Origin: Sulfurospirillum tamanense
GTDB lineage: Bacteria; Campylobacterota; Campylobacteria; Campylobacterales; Campylobacteraceae
Assembly: GCF_016937535.1 (NCBI RefSeq)
Contig: NZ_JAFHKK010000011.1
Location: forward strand, 1 to 64,000
DNA: 64,000 nucleotides
Reading direction: 5' to 3'
The notes beneath the pieces were generated by a model. The model was not told the DNA's origin, searched no databases, and saw only the letters and a list, made by a program, of their open reading frames with translations. The position numbers were made by a program, and so were the translations under genes. Below are positions 34,250-44,037 of this stretch, one piece after another. Position 1 is the first letter of the stretch. Every line of letters begins with the position of its first letter.

Positions 34250-36133
34250 GTGCCCTTTGGTCCTACGCTTTTTCATATGTTTACCCGAAGCTACCTCGCT
34301 TATAAAACCCAAGCGGCTTTTATCTACCGCGCTGGTGAAACCGAATACACCGTAACCTACGAAAAACTTTTTGAAGATGCCCTGCTACTTGCCCGCGCCT
34401 TTAAGGCCAAAAAAATCACCAAAGGCACCAAGGTGATGTTTGTGTGCGACAACCGCTACGAGTGGATTGTCACCGACTTGGCATTGTTGTCCCTAGGGGC
34501 CATCAGCATCCCAAGAGGTTCCGATACGCCAGCCCTTGAGCTTGACTTCATCCTCAAGCATTCTGAAGCAGAGTTTTTGATTGTCGAAACCCAAAAGCTA
34601 TACGAGCGCTACGAGGGAGTGCTAAAAAACCAAAAAGCCATTTTTATCGTTGAAGCCGCCAAAGTACATACTTTATTTGATTCCCTCTACTCTTACAACG
34701 ATCTCCTCAAAGACCGCACCATCAGCGATGAAGAAATCCAAGCCTTTATCGACCAAAAAGAGCACCTTGACGCTCCAGATATTTTTACCCTCATCTACAC
34801 CTCGGGCACCACAGGCACACCAAAAGGCGTTATCTTAACCCACCAAAACATTATGCACAATGTCACCCATATGGCCCCCATGATTGGTCTCATGGAGGGA
34901 GAAACGTGGCTCTCTATCTTGCCTTCTTGGCACATCTTTGAACGCTCAGCCGAGTACTTATCTCTTGCCTATGGCTGCACAACTATCTACTCCACCATCA
35001 AAACCTTTGCCAGTGACCTCGAACACTACCGCCCCACCCTTGTGGCCACCGTACCGCGCCTTTGGGAATCCATGTACAGTAAAATCAACCAAGCCCTAGA
35101 GAAAAAAGACCCGAAAAAAGCCAAGATTTTCAACAAACTTGTACGCATTAGCGCAGCATACAACTACCATGACCGCTTGCGCAAAAACCAACTTCCCCGT
35201 TTTTATCCTTTGTCTAAAATAGAGAAATTTTTCCTTACATGTAAAGCCTCATTAGCCTGTTTTTTCCTCTCCCCGCTCAACGCATTTGCTAAAAAAAAGC
35301 TCACCTTGGTACAAGAAAAATTTGGCGGACGCTTGCGTCTTGCCATTAGTGGCGGGGGAAGTTTGCCTGAGTATTTGGACGAGTGGATTGACGCTCTTGG
35401 TATTCGCATCGTTAACGCCTATGGTATGACCGAATGCGCCCCCGCCATCGCAGGGCGCGGGGTATTATGCGACGTGTTTGGCACCATTGGCTACGCGGTA
35501 CCTGGCACGACACTGCGCATTGTTAACAAATCAGGTGGTGACGTGCCCATCGGCGAAGTGGGAGAAATCTGGGTCAAAGGCCCCCAAGTCACGCCAGGGT
35601 ATTACAAAGCTCACGAAGAAAACGCCAAAACCTTCTCGGGAGATGGATTTTTAAAAACAGGGGATTTGGGCAAATTTACCCTCGGACACGAACTACTCAT
35701 CACAGGGCGCTCCAAAGAAATCATCGTCCTAGCCAACGGCGAAAACGTAGATCCAAGCCGTATCGAATCCACCCTTTCCATGCTTCCTTTTGTGACTGAC
35801 GCTATCCTTGTAGGGCATGACAAAAAAGGGCTAGGACTTCTTATTGTGCCAGATTTTGATAAGCTTAAAGATTATGTGCTAGAACAGTATGGCGAGGTGG
35901 TACACAGTGTCGAACACTTACTAGAAAACAAACCGCTCACCCAAAAAATCAAATCTAAGATGAACGAACTCTTGCACCCGCAAAAAGGGTTTAAACCCTT
36001 TGAGAAACTGCAAAACATCCATTTTTTAAGCGAAGAATTCAAACCTGGCGAGGAGTTAACCAATACCTTCAAGAAAAAACGCCACGTCATCGAAAAAAAA
36101 TACAAAGAACTCATCGATAAACTTCTGCACTAA
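34250..36133 (+). CDS. AMP-forming long-chain acyl-CoA synthetase (FadD-like)
   Basis: 627 residues from the GTG at 34250, preferred because AAAGGAAA lies just before it and the frame upstream overlaps the HD gene. AMP-binding motif YTSGTTGTPKGVILTH, then NAYGMTECAPAIAG and the LKTGDLGKF / TGRSKEIIVLANGENVDPSRIE motifs of long-chain acyl-CoA ligases. It activates fatty acids to acyl-AMP and acyl-CoA for lipid synthesis or beta-oxidation. No other fatty-acid gene is nearby. Confidence 0.9.
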   Translation: MPFGPTLFHMFTRSYLAYKTQAAFIYRAGETEYTVTYEKLFEDALLLARAFKAKKITKGTKVMFVCDNRYEWIVTDLALLSLGAISIPRGSDTPALELDFILKHSEAEFLIVETQKLYERYEGVLKNQKAIFIVEAAKVHTLFDSLYSYNDLLKDRTISDEEIQAFIDQKEHLDAPDIFTLIYTSGTTGTPKGVILTHQNIMHNVTHMAPMIGLMEGETWLSILPSWHIFERSAEYLSLAYGCTTIYSTIKTFASDLEHYRPTLVATVPRLWESMYSKINQALEKKDPKKAKIFNKLVRISAAYNYHDRLRKNQLPRFYPLSKIEKFFLTCKASLACFFLSPLNAFAKKKLTLVQEKFGGRLRLAISGGGSLPEYLDEWIDALGIRIVNAYGMTECAPAIAGRGVLCDVFGTIGYAVPGTTLRIVNKSGGDVPIGEVGEIWVKGPQVTPGYYKAHEENAKTFSGDGFLKTGDLGKFTLGHELLITGRSKEIIVLANGENVDPSRIESTLSMLPFVTDAILVGHDKKGLGLLIVPDFDKLKDYVLEQYGEVVHSVEHLLENKPLTQKIKSKMNELLHPQKGFKPFEKLQNIHFLSEEFKPGEELTNTFKKKRHVIEKKYKELIDKLLH

Positions 36134-36177
36134 AACCTTACTTGCGCCAAGCCTGTGCGTCTTTGATGCTTTTTACA

Positions 36178-38112
36178 TTAGAGTTTTTCAAAGGGCAAAG
36201 GCTTCGCAAGATAATACCCCTGCACATAATCCACTCCCATGCCCTCTAAAATATCGTAAATCTCTTTGGAGTAGACAAATTCTGCACACGTTTTAATGCC
36301 GAGTGCCTTAGCGAAAGAGAGGATGGTCTCGACAGTTACTCGTGCGTTTTTATTGGTATCAATAGAACGAATGAGTGAAGCATCAATTTTAAGCACGTCT
36401 ACATGTAAATTCAAAATATGCTCAAAGCTCGAATACCCCGACCCGAAATCATCAATAGCAATGCTACAGCCTTTGGCCTTAACCTGACGCACAAACTCCA
36501 AAACATCTTTGTAGTTTTCAATTCCTTCGCTCTCCAAGATTTCAAAGGTAATGCGCGCTGGCTCGGGAAACTGATCGATTTTTTCAAGAATAAAAGCGAC
36601 CGTCTTGGGATTTAAAATATCCATAATGGAAACATTCACCGAAAAAACAGCATCACAAGGGCGCATCGCTTCAAAACTTTTAGTAATGATGATGCGTGTG
36701 AGTTGGTTATAAAGCCTGCTTTTTTTGGCCACATGTAAAAAAGAATTTGGCGCCACTTCACTACCGTCTTCACCAATAAGACGCATCAAAACCTCATAGC
36801 GTTTTGCACTTTTGTTCTCCAAAGAGACAATGGCTTGGTAGTAAGGCACAATGCGATCATCACGAATAGCGCGCTTAAGCCTTCGAGAGGATTCGATATT
36901 TTTTTCATACTCTTCCTTAATCTCCATAGAAGATTCATACAAAAGGTACGAAATACGTTCTTTTTTTGCCTTTTTAAGAGCCATGTCTGCATGGGCCAAA
37001 AGTGTTTCATCGCCAATTGCCGCACCGATGGTCGCCATAATGTCTATGTCGTGATCTTCGTCCGTAATGAGAATAAACTGACGCAATTCTTCCAAAAGTG
37101 CGTGGATTTTTTTCTCCAAAACGCGTGGAACAATCTGCGGAAACATAATCGCGTACTCATCCGCATGAAGCTTGTATGCGTGGGCGCGGTGGTGCTTAGC
37201 AAATGTAAGCACAAGCTGCCCCAAAGAAACCAATACCTCATCCCCAATTTCTTGACCATAAAAATCATTGATTTGTTTAAAATCATCAATGTTAATGAGC
37301 GCCAGCGCACTTCCTTCTTTGGTACTTAAATCTTGCATAAGCTGATTGCGGTTGGGTAAATTTGTCAGCGCATCATGAAAGATTTGATAATGCATCTCTT
37401 CACTTTTTTGACTTAACATTTCAAGGTGTTCTTTGAGCTCCTTTTCCAGCGTGACACGGTAATGCTCATCGCGCACATAACCTTTTCTGACAAAATAAGC
37501 CAACAGTATATAAATCATAATTCCAAGGACACCGTACGCCACCATTGAAGAAAAATAATCACCCTGTAAAGCAGTAATCAGTCTAGTGTTTTTCCCCTCA
37601 ATCCCAACAACCCCCACCAAAGCACCTTCCTCATAGGTACGCTCGCCTTTGTGACACGAAACACACAAAGCAGAAGCAAAAAAAGGTGTAGCATAGTAGT
37701 ACTCATGGCCAGATAAGGGTAAAAAATAGTGCGCCTCATCGGGGTGAGCCACAAAGTACTCAAAAGCCCTCGCGTCCATCACTTGCTCATCCAGAGCTTT
37801 TTTTAGAGGAACATACACGCGCGCTTCTTTACGTGCACCATCAAGGGTTTGAAACTTCTGCGCTATTAATTCTGTTGCCTTATGGGGAAACAAGGGTGCG
37901 GTGGTTGTGTTGATTGAAATGTTGTGGTCTAGGAAAAGGCTTTGGTAAGTTTCACGAAAAGCAACAATAGCATTGGCAAGTGTTTTGGATTCTTCAAGGG
38001 CAACCATCTGGTACGCGCTTTTGATTTGCACATAGTCTTTGTATCCCTTGAAGGAGAGCAATCCTACAAGGACAAAAAAAAGAATAAGCAACACCTTATG
38101 GTATGTCTTCAA
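36178..38112 (-). CDS. Heme-c sensor with degenerate GGDEF and intact EAL domain
   Basis: 644 residues: N-terminal helix (6-20), a periplasmic DUF3365-like domain with one heme-c site (CVSCH, 150-154), a second helix (about 190-208), GGDEF-type domain (about 240-390) and EAL domain (about 415-640). The GGDEF signature is HADEY (316-320), so cyclase activity is unlikely. The EAL domain keeps its metal and catalytic residues (EVLMR 440-444, NVS, ILESEGIE, DDFGSGYSS, LKID, ending YVQGYYLAKPL). It should break down c-di-GMP in response to a heme signal such as redox state or a gas. Confidence 0.9.
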   Translation of the reverse strand: MKTYHKVLLILFFVLVGLLSFKGYKDYVQIKSAYQMVALEESKTLANAIVAFRETYQSLFLDHNISINTTTAPLFPHKATELIAQKFQTLDGARKEARVYVPLKKALDEQVMDARAFEYFVAHPDEAHYFLPLSGHEYYYATPFFASALCVSCHKGERTYEEGALVGVVGIEGKNTRLITALQGDYFSSMVAYGVLGIMIYILLAYFVRKGYVRDEHYRVTLEKELKEHLEMLSQKSEEMHYQIFHDALTNLPNRNQLMQDLSTKEGSALALINIDDFKQINDFYGQEIGDEVLVSLGQLVLTFAKHHRAHAYKLHADEYAIMFPQIVPRVLEKKIHALLEELRQFILITDEDHDIDIMATIGAAIGDETLLAHADMALKKAKKERISYLLYESSMEIKEEYEKNIESSRRLKRAIRDDRIVPYYQAIVSLENKSAKRYEVLMRLIGEDGSEVAPNSFLHVAKKSRLYNQLTRIIITKSFEAMRPCDAVFSVNVSIMDILNPKTVAFILEKIDQFPEPARITFEILESEGIENYKDVLEFVRQVKAKGCSIAIDDFGSGYSSFEHILNLHVDVLKIDASLIRSIDTNKNARVTVETILSFAKALGIKTCAEFVYSKEIYDILEGMGVDYVQGYYLAKPLPFEKL

Positions 38113-38527
38113 TCAAGCTCCTAATCAAGTGGGTAATTCTAGTGTGTTAATACTTAAATATCGACAAAAATTACACATTACGCTGCCTTGAAGCACTCTT
38201 GAACACGCTTTCAAAAATTTCAAAATCCCTGCCTCGAAAGCCTCCAAAGCTATTTATTGATTGATTAATTTTTAATCAATTAGCTTCTTTTTTTCTTTCA
38301 ACCAATACATCCAAGAAGGCTCCACAAAGCAAACAGAGGTGCCTCACCCGTGGGTTTGTCTCCAATATCTTGTTTTTTAGATGTTTTGATGGAGGTATTT
38401 TTTTCATTGTAAGGGATTGCCTCGCTAACAAGTTTACCCCATTGTGCCTATATTTTAATCAATCAAGTGTCTATTAAAAATCAATTTCCTTGTTATACTG
38501 CTCTCAACATTTCAAAAAGGAGAGCAA
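38113..38527. other. 415-base intergenic region before amtB
   Basis: Holds no gene that I can support in any frame. A palindrome-like stretch at 38256-38282 (TTGATTGATTAA... TTAATCAATTAG) and many A/T runs are visible. It should contain the promoters of both amtB and the divergent sensor gene. I see no convincing sigma-54 (GG-N10-GC) site and no NtrC site. GGAG stands directly before amtB. Confidence 0.4.
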
Positions 38528-39742
38528 ATGGAAAACTTTGCTGATGTAAAATACGTTCTTGATGGCTTCTTGTTTGTCATCATGGGTGCCCTGGTCATGT
38601 GGATGGCTGCGGGCTTTGCGATGCTGGAGGCGGGACTTACACGGTCTAAAAACACCGCCACCATTCTGACCAAAAATATCACGCTTTATGCATTAGCAGG
38701 TATCACCTACTACTTTATTGGGTACAACTTGATGTACGGTGATGGCAACGCACTTTCTGGAAGCATTGGCCCTGTTGTGGCTGAAAGTGGTGGCGACTAT
38801 CCCACCATGGCAGATTTTTTCTTCCAAATGGTCTTTGTTGCAACAGCCGCTTCTGTAGTCTCAGGCACCATTGCTGAGCGCATGAAATTGTGGCCGTTTA
38901 TCATTTTTGTTTTTGTTCTTACCTCCTTTATTTACCCACTTCAAGGGCACTGGACATGGGGCGGTTCTGAACTTGGTGGTTTACTTGAAGGGTTCTCTGA
39001 CTTTGCAGGATCTACGATTGTCCACAGCGTGGGCGGATGGGCAGCATTAGCTGGGGTTTTACTTCTTGGTGCACGCAAGGGAAAGTACAGCAAAGACGGA
39101 AGCATCAAGGCCATTCCAGGCTCCAACCTTCCTTTAGCAACCCTAGGTACATTCATTCTCTGGTTAGGATGGTTTGGTTTCAACGGCGGCTCACAACTTG
39201 CCCTTGGTAGTAAAGATGACATCGATGGTATCGCTTCGGTCATTGCCAGCACTAACATGGCTGCAGCTGCTGGTGCGATTACGGCGATGATTTTAACCCA
39301 ACTCATCTACAAGCGCGTAGACTTAACCATGGTGCTCAATGGTGCCCTTGGCGGTTTGGTTGCCGTCACAGCAGGGCCGGATTTAGGCATGAATGTTGCC
39401 TTTATTGATGGCATCGTCGGTGGTATCTTGGTAGTGCTTGCCGTGCCTTTCTTCGACAAACTACGCATTGATGATCCTGTGGGTGCACTTAGTGTTCACT
39501 TGGTGTGTGGCATCTGGGGAACCCTAGCAGTAGGCATCTTTAACCCTGATGTTTCCATCCTTGCACAAATTAAAGGGATTGTTGTGATTGGCCTATTTGT
39601 CTTTATCGCTTCCTTTATTGTATGGTATATTCTCAAAATTACCATGGGTATTCGCGTCAGCGAAGAGGTAGAATACGAGGGGCTTGATGTACACGAATGT
39701 GGCCTAGAAGCATACCCAGAATTCAACAAGATTAACCGATAA
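38528..39742 (+). CDS. amtB: Ammonium transporter AmtB
   Basis: 404 residues with eleven predicted helices and the Amt signature in DFAGSTIVHSVGGWAALAG (pore His) and the second His in SVHLVCGIWGTLAVG. It moves ammonium/ammonia across the inner membrane. glnK follows nine bases later, the classic pair in which GlnK closes the channel under nitrogen excess. The N-terminus has no cleavable signal. A GGAG is five bases before the ATG. Confidence 0.96.
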   Translation: MENFADVKYVLDGFLFVIMGALVMWMAAGFAMLEAGLTRSKNTATILTKNITLYALAGITYYFIGYNLMYGDGNALSGSIGPVVAESGGDYPTMADFFFQMVFVATAASVVSGTIAERMKLWPFIIFVFVLTSFIYPLQGHWTWGGSELGGLLEGFSDFAGSTIVHSVGGWAALAGVLLLGARKGKYSKDGSIKAIPGSNLPLATLGTFILWLGWFGFNGGSQLALGSKDDIDGIASVIASTNMAAAAGAITAMILTQLIYKRVDLTMVLNGALGGLVAVTAGPDLGMNVAFIDGIVGGILVVLAVPFFDKLRIDDPVGALSVHLVCGIWGTLAVGIFNPDVSILAQIKGIVVIGLFVFIASFIVWYILKITMGIRVSEEVEYEGLDVHECGLEAYPEFNKINR

Positions 39743-40090
<348 letters not shown>

Positions 40091-40103
40091 TCCACGCGCT
40101 CTA

Positions 40104-40137
40104 GCAGTGGTTTTTGCAAACATGCAAAAACCACTGC
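40104..40137 (+). terminator. Hairpin after glnK
   Basis: A perfect 15-base stem (GCAGTGGTTTTTGCA with TGCAAAAACCACTGC) and loop AACA lies 13 bases after the glnK stop. It has no T run directly after it, so it may end transcription with help or protect the 3' end. Confidence 0.65.
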
Positions 40138-40284
40138 CCTAAACGTAACCATTTTACACATCCTCTTCTCTTTTTTTCTCCTTTACATGTAAGGGGTAAA
40201 AACATCCCAAAAATCTCCCATCCCACTGTTAAAATCATTTCTAGCGCGACACAGTTACCTTGATTTTATCACAGCGGAGGATAC

Positions 40285-41649
40285 ATGCCACAGGAAAAAA
40301 CCCAAGAAATGCAACTAAAACTCATCGCCATGGGGCTTGTGATTGGACTTATTGGATATGGGATTGGGCTTTTGGTTTTTAATGACATTCAAGCAAGGCT
40401 CATTGGCCTCATTGCCTTTTTGGTAACAATGTGGACCAACGAAGGACTGCCCATTGGGGTTGTTTCTCTTTTGCCCATTATTCTTTTTCCCTCATTGGAT
40501 ATTATTAGTATTAATGCAACGGCTCCTAATTACTCCAATCCTATCATTTACCTCTTTTTGGGTGGTTTTATTTTGGCAGTTGCGACGGAAAAAATCCACT
40601 TACACGAATTCATCTCCTCTAAAATTCTCAATGTCTTCCCCTCTACTCCACGGGGCATTATCTTCTCTCTTGCTACCACAGCGGCAGTGCTGAGCTCTTT
40701 TTTATCCAACACTACCACAGCGTTGTTGCTCATTCCTATTGCCTCTTTTCTTACCTCAGATACCCAACTCAAAATCCGCTTCATTCTTGCCATCGCTTAT
40801 GGGGCAAGCATTGGAGGAATAGTCACACCTATTGGCACGCCGCCCAATATGATTTTGCTAGGATTCATGCAAAAAGAGGCGATGGAGCTCATTCCTTTTG
40901 TAAAATGGATTATGTTAACCATTCCACTGGCTTCCATGATGCTTGTTGTTTCGTGCTTTGTACTGACGTTTGGGCTTAAATTTAGCCAAAATATACGTGA
41001 AATTGACACCACCAAAGTGATCTCAAGCGACCAAAAACGCCTCTTGTGGATACTGGGGGGTTTGGTGCTTCTTTTGTTAGTAAATTCACCCATCAAGCCT
41101 TACTACAACGGCCTTGGTATCCATGAGAGCGTCATTTTACTCGGCTTTGGATTGGTGATGTTTTTTCCGAAAATTGGGTTTTTAAAATGGGAAGATACTA
41201 AAAAAGTCCCTTATGAAATTATGTTTTTATTTGGGGCGGGCTTTTCCATTGCGCGAGCATTTTCTGACACGGGACTTGCTTCGTCAATTGCTAGTTATTT
41301 GATGGCTATTTCTGATTTTTCACCACTATTGCTCATTCTTTGCGTGGCAGCGCTTATCACTTTTACTACGGAAATTACAAGCAATACCGCGCTCATCTCC
41401 ATCGCTTTACCCATTATCTTTGCTCTTGGAAAAATGGCAGATATTCAGATTGAACTTTTGATGATGGTTGCAACCATTTGTGCAAGCTATGCGTTTATGT
41501 TGCCCATTGCCACGCCGCCTAACGCTGTTGCCATGAGTACAGGCGTGGTAAATACCTTTACAATGATGCGTTTTGGCCTTGTGCTTAATCTTTTGGCCAT
41601 TGGACTAACGACGTTTATTGCACTGAGCTACTGGCAATATTTCCTCTAA
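40285..41649 (+). CDS. SLC13/DASS-family sodium-coupled anion transporter
   Basis: 454 residues, about eleven membrane segments. Two sodium/substrate motifs of the DASS family are seen (FLSNTTTALLL and TEITSNTALIS) together with GASIGGIVTPIGTPPNMILL and LPIATPPNAVAMSTGVV. Substrates in the family are dicarboxylates, citrate and sulfate. A supply of C4-dicarboxylates would suit the flavocytochrome genes, but that is not shown by context. GGAGG lies seven bases before the ATG. The last 35 bases overlap the convergent gene's end. Confidence 0.88.
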   Translation: MPQEKTQEMQLKLIAMGLVIGLIGYGIGLLVFNDIQARLIGLIAFLVTMWTNEGLPIGVVSLLPIILFPSLDIISINATAPNYSNPIIYLFLGGFILAVATEKIHLHEFISSKILNVFPSTPRGIIFSLATTAAVLSSFLSNTTTALLLIPIASFLTSDTQLKIRFILAIAYGASIGGIVTPIGTPPNMILLGFMQKEAMELIPFVKWIMLTIPLASMMLVVSCFVLTFGLKFSQNIREIDTTKVISSDQKRLLWILGGLVLLLLVNSPIKPYYNGLGIHESVILLGFGLVMFFPKIGFLKWEDTKKVPYEIMFLFGAGFSIARAFSDTGLASSIASYLMAISDFSPLLLILCVAALITFTTEITSNTALISIALPIIFALGKMADIQIELLMMVATICASYAFMLPIATPPNAVAMSTGVVNTFTMMRFGLVLNLLAIGLTTFIALSYWQYFL

Positions 41650-42307
41650 AGGCTTGAGTGAGGTTAAAACACAATTCACTTATCATAAAAAGCTCCCACA
41701 AGGGGATGATTTCTAAAAACTCCATCCCCTCATCAAGAGCCTCAAAATTAATGATACATGTAAAGCCATACCCCTCATAAGGCGGAGAAATTTCAGGCAA
41801 ATCCTGTGCATAGACAAAAGTAAACACCACATGAGGATTGCGCCCCATGCGCCGAATACGTTTTAGTGTCCCTTCGTAGTCTTTTGCGTTTAAGGCGATT
41901 TCAGCGTGAATGTTGTGGGAGAGAACATTGCGCACAAAAGAGAGAAGGTCGAAAAAATCCTCATACCGCTCACCCAAACGTACGTGCAAAAAATCAGAAA
42001 AAGAGGAGTTAAGGCGCAAGGCCTCTACGGTTGCCATACAGATACCTCGAAACGCATTAAACGCCACAAAATAATCAAACAAACTCACCTCATCGCTGTT
42101 GTCTTTAGCGTCTTCTAACACTGCTTTGGTGAATTTTGGGTGAAAATGGTACGTGTGTAAGGTATCACACACCAATGAAACATCAAGTAACGACTCGTCA
42201 AACTCGGCTGTTTTGGCAAGCTTTCCAAAGAATTGTCCAGCATGCAAAAAGTAAAAATTCTGTTCCACCAAAAGCAATGCATCTTCAAGCAGTTGCGTTG
42301 TTTTCAT
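41615..42307 (-). CDS. Helical protein with a HEPN-like RNVLSH motif, operon with a molybdopterin enzyme
   Basis: 230 residues from the ATG at 42307, overlapping the upstream stop as ATGA. Mostly helical. The segment FVRNVLSHNIH (R126 to H131) fits the R-x4-H motif of HEPN domains, which occur in RNases and in non-catalytic binding proteins. No other known domain. Its tight link with the molybdopterin oxidoreductase would also fit a maturation chaperone, which such enzymes often need, though the sequence does not look like TorD. Function unassigned. Confidence 0.6.
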   Translation of the reverse strand: MKTTQLLEDALLLVEQNFYFLHAGQFFGKLAKTAEFDESLLDVSLVCDTLHTYHFHPKFTKAVLEDAKDNSDEVSLFDYFVAFNAFRGICMATVEALRLNSSFSDFLHVRLGERYEDFFDLLSFVRNVLSHNIHAEIALNAKDYEGTLKRIRRMGRNPHVVFTFVYAQDLPEISPPYEGYGFTCIINFEALDEGMEFLEIIPLWELFMISELCFNLTQAFRGNIASSSVQ

Positions 42308-44037
42308 GCGCGCTCCCAAGTAACATGCATCTCTTGATACGCTGCGCTGTGTCCCTCTTCGGTCTCAAAAGAAGGCGTAAGGGCATTGGCGTTGTTGGCT
42401 CCAGAATGGAGCAAGAAGGTATCTTTTCGGAGCCTTATGTCGTTTACTACCTCATAAACACAGCTTCCATAAGGACTGTTAAGACGAATTTCATCTCCAT
42501 CTTTTAGACCCAAAGAAGGCGGTACATGTAACGCATGATGAGGCAAAAACTGGGAGTTGAGCGAACGCTCCCACTTGGCAAATATCAGCCACATTCCCTC
42601 CGCTTCCAAGGTATCATCAAAAGTTTCTAAAAAGCAAAATTTTCCACTGGACGTATAAAACGTTTTTTCATAGGGCCACGTTTCATAAAGACGATTTTGC
42701 CATCTTCCTTTTTTTTCCACGGCACCTGAAACTAAAAAATCTTCAATGTAGCTATGCTCACTTTTAGGAGCCTCATAGCCAAAAGCCTCCATCAGTGCGG
42801 TGCAAAATTCATGCTCACTTAAGGCATTTTGGTTTTCAGTCAACTTTGGCATGCGGCCCAAAAAATGGTGACCATAGCTTGCTTTGAGATCTTCTTTTTC
42901 TAAAAAACTTTTTACAGGCAACACAATGTCTGCTAGCACAGAAGTAGCATTTTCATGGAGGCCCAAGTAGATGACTTTTTTTACTTTCCCCAAACCCGTA
43001 CGCACTACAGAAGAAGTCGGCATTTGACTAATGGGGTTCGCTCCTTGAATAACAACCACCTCATAGGCAGAAAAATCCACATTTACCAGTGATGCTTCTT
43101 TGGAAGGCACATCAAACGGATTGGTAAAACCCACGCCACTTTGACTCAAATACCCCACGCCACTTCCCCACGTTCCTAGCCACCCCATCATGGCAGCAAA
43201 AGAATCAATAGCGCGTAAAACTGTGTGCGCATGGGCGTAGCGTTGCACACCCGTCCCCACCAAAAAAGCAACTTTTTTGCCCTTCATGAGTGTTAGCATG
43301 TGCGCCACTTCTTCAAGCGAAAGCCCACAGCGCTGGGCCAACACCCTAATAGGTGTCCACAAAAAGAGCTCTTTAAACTCCTCAAACCCTTCTGTACGCG
43401 CCTCAATAAACGCCACATCTTCAAGCATTTCCATGTAGGCAATGCGCGCTAAAAGCAGTGCCAAGTACACATCCCCGCGCGGACGAATAGCCAGATGCAA
43501 CTGCGCGCTTGGCATGATAACCACAGGGTCGATGACGATGAGCGTTTTGCCTTGAAGTGCAGGAAGCATGTGCGTGTTGGTTACGGTGGGATTTCTCCCC
43601 CATAAAACAACCACATCAGCCTCCTTTACATGTAAAGGAGAAAGCGTCAGGTTAAGTCCTCGCCCCTCCTCTACACCAAAACCACCTCCCTCATCACACA
43701 AACTTCCTTTGGCAATGACTGCACCATGCTTTGCAAAAAAGAGCTTGGTGACCCCTTGCATCAGACCGAGATTGCCACTTCCTTTGTAAAAAAGAATTTT
43801 ATGAGGAGGGGTTTCTTTGAGGCTTGCGATGGCCGCTTCAAGTGCTGTGTGCAAAGGGACTTCAGTCCCCTCCACACGTGCTTTTTCAAGGCGTGGGTGC
43901 TTAAACCAGTGGTTTAAATGGGGGCACAAATACCCTTGTGTAATAGGATGGGCTTTTTCTCCCCGCAGTTTTTTTCCAGCCTCATACTCAACACTACATC
44001 CATCAAAACAATCCAAAGGGCATGTGGTGTATTCCAC
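42304..44037 (-). CDS. Molybdopterin oxidoreductase family protein
   Basis: 577 residues, cytoplasmic (no Tat signal). N-terminal 4Fe-4S Cys set C6, C10, C14 and C38 (TCPLDCFDGC, GYLCPH). Then the Mo-bis-MGD fold: GSGNLGLMQG, VVVLWGRNPTVTNTHM, VVIQGANPISQMPTS and the C-terminal dinucleotide-binding domain (LHVPPSLGLKDGDEIRL). The region where Cys, SeCys or Ser would bind Mo reads KGSLCDEGGGFG. Shorter than formate dehydrogenase or nitrate reductase. It starts with GTG right after the stop of the upstream gene. Substrate unknown. Confidence 0.82.
   Translation of the reverse strand: MEYTTCPLDCFDGCSVEYEAGKKLRGEKAHPITQGYLCPHLNHWFKHPRLEKARVEGTEVPLHTALEAAIASLKETPPHKILFYKGSGNLGLMQGVTKLFFAKHGAVIAKGSLCDEGGGFGVEEGRGLNLTLSPLHVKEADVVVLWGRNPTVTNTHMLPALQGKTLIVIDPVVIMPSAQLHLAIRPRGDVYLALLLARIAYMEMLEDVAFIEARTEGFEEFKELFLWTPIRVLAQRCGLSLEEVAHMLTLMKGKKVAFLVGTGVQRYAHAHTVLRAIDSFAAMMGWLGTWGSGVGYLSQSGVGFTNPFDVPSKEASLVNVDFSAYEVVVIQGANPISQMPTSSVVRTGLGKVKKVIYLGLHENATSVLADIVLPVKSFLEKEDLKASYGHHFLGRMPKLTENQNALSEHEFCTALMEAFGYEAPKSEHSYIEDFLVSGAVEKKGRWQNRLYETWPYEKTFYTSSGKFCFLETFDDTLEAEGMWLIFAKWERSLNSQFLPHHALHVPPSLGLKDGDEIRLNSPYGSCVYEVVNDIRLRKDTFLLHSGANNANALTPSFETEEGHSAAYQEMHVTWERA

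Noticed and set aside
38113-38527. Sigma-54/NtrC control region for amtB
   Set aside because: I could not find a GG-N10-GC promoter core or paired NtrC sites.
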